From Ignavibacteriaceae bacterium (GTDB lineage Bacteria > Bacteroidota > Ignavibacteria > Ignavibacteriales > Ignavibacteriaceae): a stretch of DNA of 6,854 nucleotides. The notes under the pieces were generated by a model. It ran no database searches and was not told where the DNA came from. It worked only from the letters and a program-made list of their open reading frames with translations. Shown here piece by piece: positions 5,779 to 6,854 of this stretch (the first letter of the stretch is position 1; each line of letters opens with the position of its first letter). The position numbers were made by a program, and so were the translations under genes. Location: contig JACAFA010000220.1 in assembly GCA_013388525.1 (NCBI GenBank), forward strand, positions 1 through 6,854. The letters are read 5' to 3'.

Positions 5779-6600
5779 ATGAAAAAATTATTTCTCGTAT
5801 TTCCTTTATTAATTCTTGCTGCCGGATTTTACACCGGACAAATTATTGATGACCGTGTAAAAACTCTGCTTCAAACAATGAAGCTTTCAGAAGATAATGC
5901 AAAGAATGCAATCTTCTCTGATATATCATCAAAGTCATTTTATGTGCCGGGCATTAAAGAATTGAAAAGCGTTGCGCTAAATGAACGGGCAGCTCAGGTT
6001 GAAATTTTAGGAAAATATGTGAAGGACTTTACCGCTTCGGAAGATTTTAAGAAACGATACAATGAATATCGTGATTCGAGAAAACCTTCACCACCCGAGA
6101 AGCCAAAAACCTCAGCAGAATTGAAAAACGAATACAAAACAGATCTTCAGAAAAGTATAACAGAAATGAAAACAAATAAATCATCTGCACCGGCAGATCA
6201 GCAGGCAATGTTCGACGAGACAATAAAAATGCTTGAAGACCAATTAAAAGAAATTGATAACCCCGATAACCCGATGTTCAGTCCTCAAATGGATGAGTAT
6301 TCAAAAATGGCTTATGATCAGCAGATGGAACAGCACAAAAATGATCTCGCAGAGTGGGAAGCTAAATATCCGGTAAACAACCCAAAACCGTTAATTAAAA
6401 TATGGCTTGAATCATTCCTTGAGCAAACAAAGGATATAGATTTTGGGGCACAGACTGCCATTGATAAGAACAGGACATTGTTTGTTAAGCAGGAATATGA
6501 GAGAAAGAATAATTTATGGAAATTATGTTACAGGGCAGGTAAAGAAACAACAGAAGCCGGTAGAAAATTTGCGCAAACCTGGCTGGGTGAATTAAAATAG
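5779..6600 (+). CDS. Uncharacterised exported, helix-rich protein
   Basis: I do not recognise a characterised family. The 273-residue product starts with an MKKLFLVFPLLILAAG signal sequence, with likely cleavage around residues 15-20. There is no lipobox cysteine, so it is predicted to be periplasmic or secreted rather than a lipoprotein. The rest is rich in K, E, D and Q and looks mostly alpha-helical. A first helical part (about 22-100) contains FYVPGIKELKSV and a KKRYNEYRDSRKP stretch. A proline-rich hinge follows (PSPPEKPKT, 103-111). A long charged segment (about 112-195) could form a coiled coil. A C-terminal part (about 203-273) has PLIKIWLESFLEQT, a single Cys at 250, and the end AQTWLGELK. 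It has no T9SS tail, unlike the four propellers. It is transcribed divergently from the YCF48-like gene after a 217-bp gap and looks like a single-gene unit. The start is supported by AGGAG and the signal peptide. Confidence 0.85.
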   Translation: MKKLFLVFPLLILAAGFYTGQIIDDRVKTLLQTMKLSEDNAKNAIFSDISSKSFYVPGIKELKSVALNERAAQVEILGKYVKDFTASEDFKKRYNEYRDSRKPSPPEKPKTSAELKNEYKTDLQKSITEMKTNKSSAPADQQAMFDETIKMLEDQLKEIDNPDNPMFSPQMDEYSKMAYDQQMEQHKNDLAEWEAKYPVNNPKPLIKIWLESFLEQTKDIDFGAQTAIDKNRTLFVKQEYERKNNLWKLCYRAGKETTEAGRKFAQTWLGELK

Positions 6601-6626
6601 GAGCTTTAAGAAAATCTGAAAAGCAG

Positions 6627-6655
6627 AGCCGCTGCAAATCCGGCAGCAGCTTTAT
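6627..6655. terminator. Possible weak terminator hairpin between convergent genes
   Basis: AGCCGCTGC (6627-6635) pairs with GCAGCAGCT (6643-6651) with one C-A mismatch and a 7-nt loop, followed on the plus strand by TTTAT. On the minus strand the hairpin is followed by a loosely T-rich stretch (CTGCTTTTC, then ATTTTCTT), so it may serve both convergent genes. The T-tracts are short, so the call is tentative. Confidence 0.45.
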
Positions 6656-6669
6656 AGTGTTACTAAAAT

Positions 6670-6852
6670 CTATCGTATAAAATCGTTAAGATCAAGTTTA
6701 TCAGATACAGAAAGCGAGCCATCTTCTGATTTTAGTGTGAACGCAATATTATCCGTTTTTTCCTTTAGATATTTTTTCATTTTACGGAACATACTGCCCG
6801 GAAAAATCTTATAAGTAGCGAACAATGCTGTCTTTATTCCGTTAAGCGTTGG
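6670..6852 (-). CDS. C-terminal end of an unrecognised protein (5' end outside window)
   Basis: On the minus strand one frame is open from the window edge to a TAG at 6670-6672, giving 60 residues of a C-terminus; the other two minus frames hit stops within about 20 bp of the edge. The visible part begins PTLNGIKTALFATYKIFPGS and has a basic stretch (FRKMKKYLKEK). It ends in a short acidic-hydrophobic tail (SDKLDLNDFIR). There is no T9SS tail. It converges with the helical exported protein across a 69-bp gap that holds a hairpin. Nothing visible allows a functional call. With 60 open codons and convergent placement it is probably a real gene end, though a chance open frame is not excluded. 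Confidence 0.6.
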   Translation of the reverse strand, partial: PTLNGIKTALFATYKIFPGSMFRKMKKYLKEKTDNIAFTLKSEDGSLSVSDKLDLNDFIR

Positions 6853-6854
6853 GA

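Noticed and set aside
5762..5782. Six-codon reading frame (MFQEPL) overlapping the start of the helical protein gene by ATGA
   Set aside because: It has no ribosome binding site of its own and is very short, and the AGGAG inside it serves the real start. Probably coincidence.

Overview
The window looks like a piece of a Bacteroidota/Ignavibacteriota-type genome, most likely from the Ignavibacteria lineage. The evidence is low G+C coding DNA, poor Shine-Dalgarno sites at most starts, and four secreted proteins ending in the same tail. That tail begins NYPNPFNPST, runs through SSGVYxYxL or PSGVYLYRL, and ends KK(M/L)ILL(R/K). It is the type A sorting domain of the type IX secretion system (T9SS), in the form common in Ignavibacteria. 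The lineage call is an inference from recognition, not a database result.

Layout. Bases 2-4175 (+) hold three consecutive genes separated by 33 and 40 bp with no terminator between them, so probably one operon: the 3' part of a kelch-repeat protein (5' end outside the window), a protein of SBBP-like DxxGNxY propeller repeats, and a BNR/Asp-box propeller protein. A rho-independent terminator at 4193-4230 closes this unit. A fourth propeller gene of the YCF48/PSII_BNR-like kind (4230-5561) converges on it from the minus strand. A 217-bp divergent intergenic region (5562-5778) separates it from a plus-strand gene for an uncharacterised exported, mostly helical protein (5779-6600). The last bases (6670-6852, minus) are the C-terminal end of a gene that enters from beyond the window; I do not recognise its family. 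A weak hairpin lies between these last two convergent genes.

How the genes relate. Four exported propellers built from four different blade families share one kind of T9SS tail. They are expected to cross the inner membrane by Sec, then the outer membrane by T9SS, and to be released or anchored at the cell surface. No T9SS machinery and no enzyme are encoded here, so their ligands are unknown.

Most notable observation. The sorting domain of the minus-strand YCF48-like gene is 97 codons, against exactly 80 in each of the other three. It aligns to them without gaps except for two insertions of 9 and 8 codons. Each insertion coincides with a short perfect hairpin: 7-bp arms ATTCCGG/CCGGAAT and 8-bp arms GTCCCGAA/TTCGGGAC, each with a 5-nt loop. 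This looks like two different small palindromic repeats that invaded one coding region in frame.
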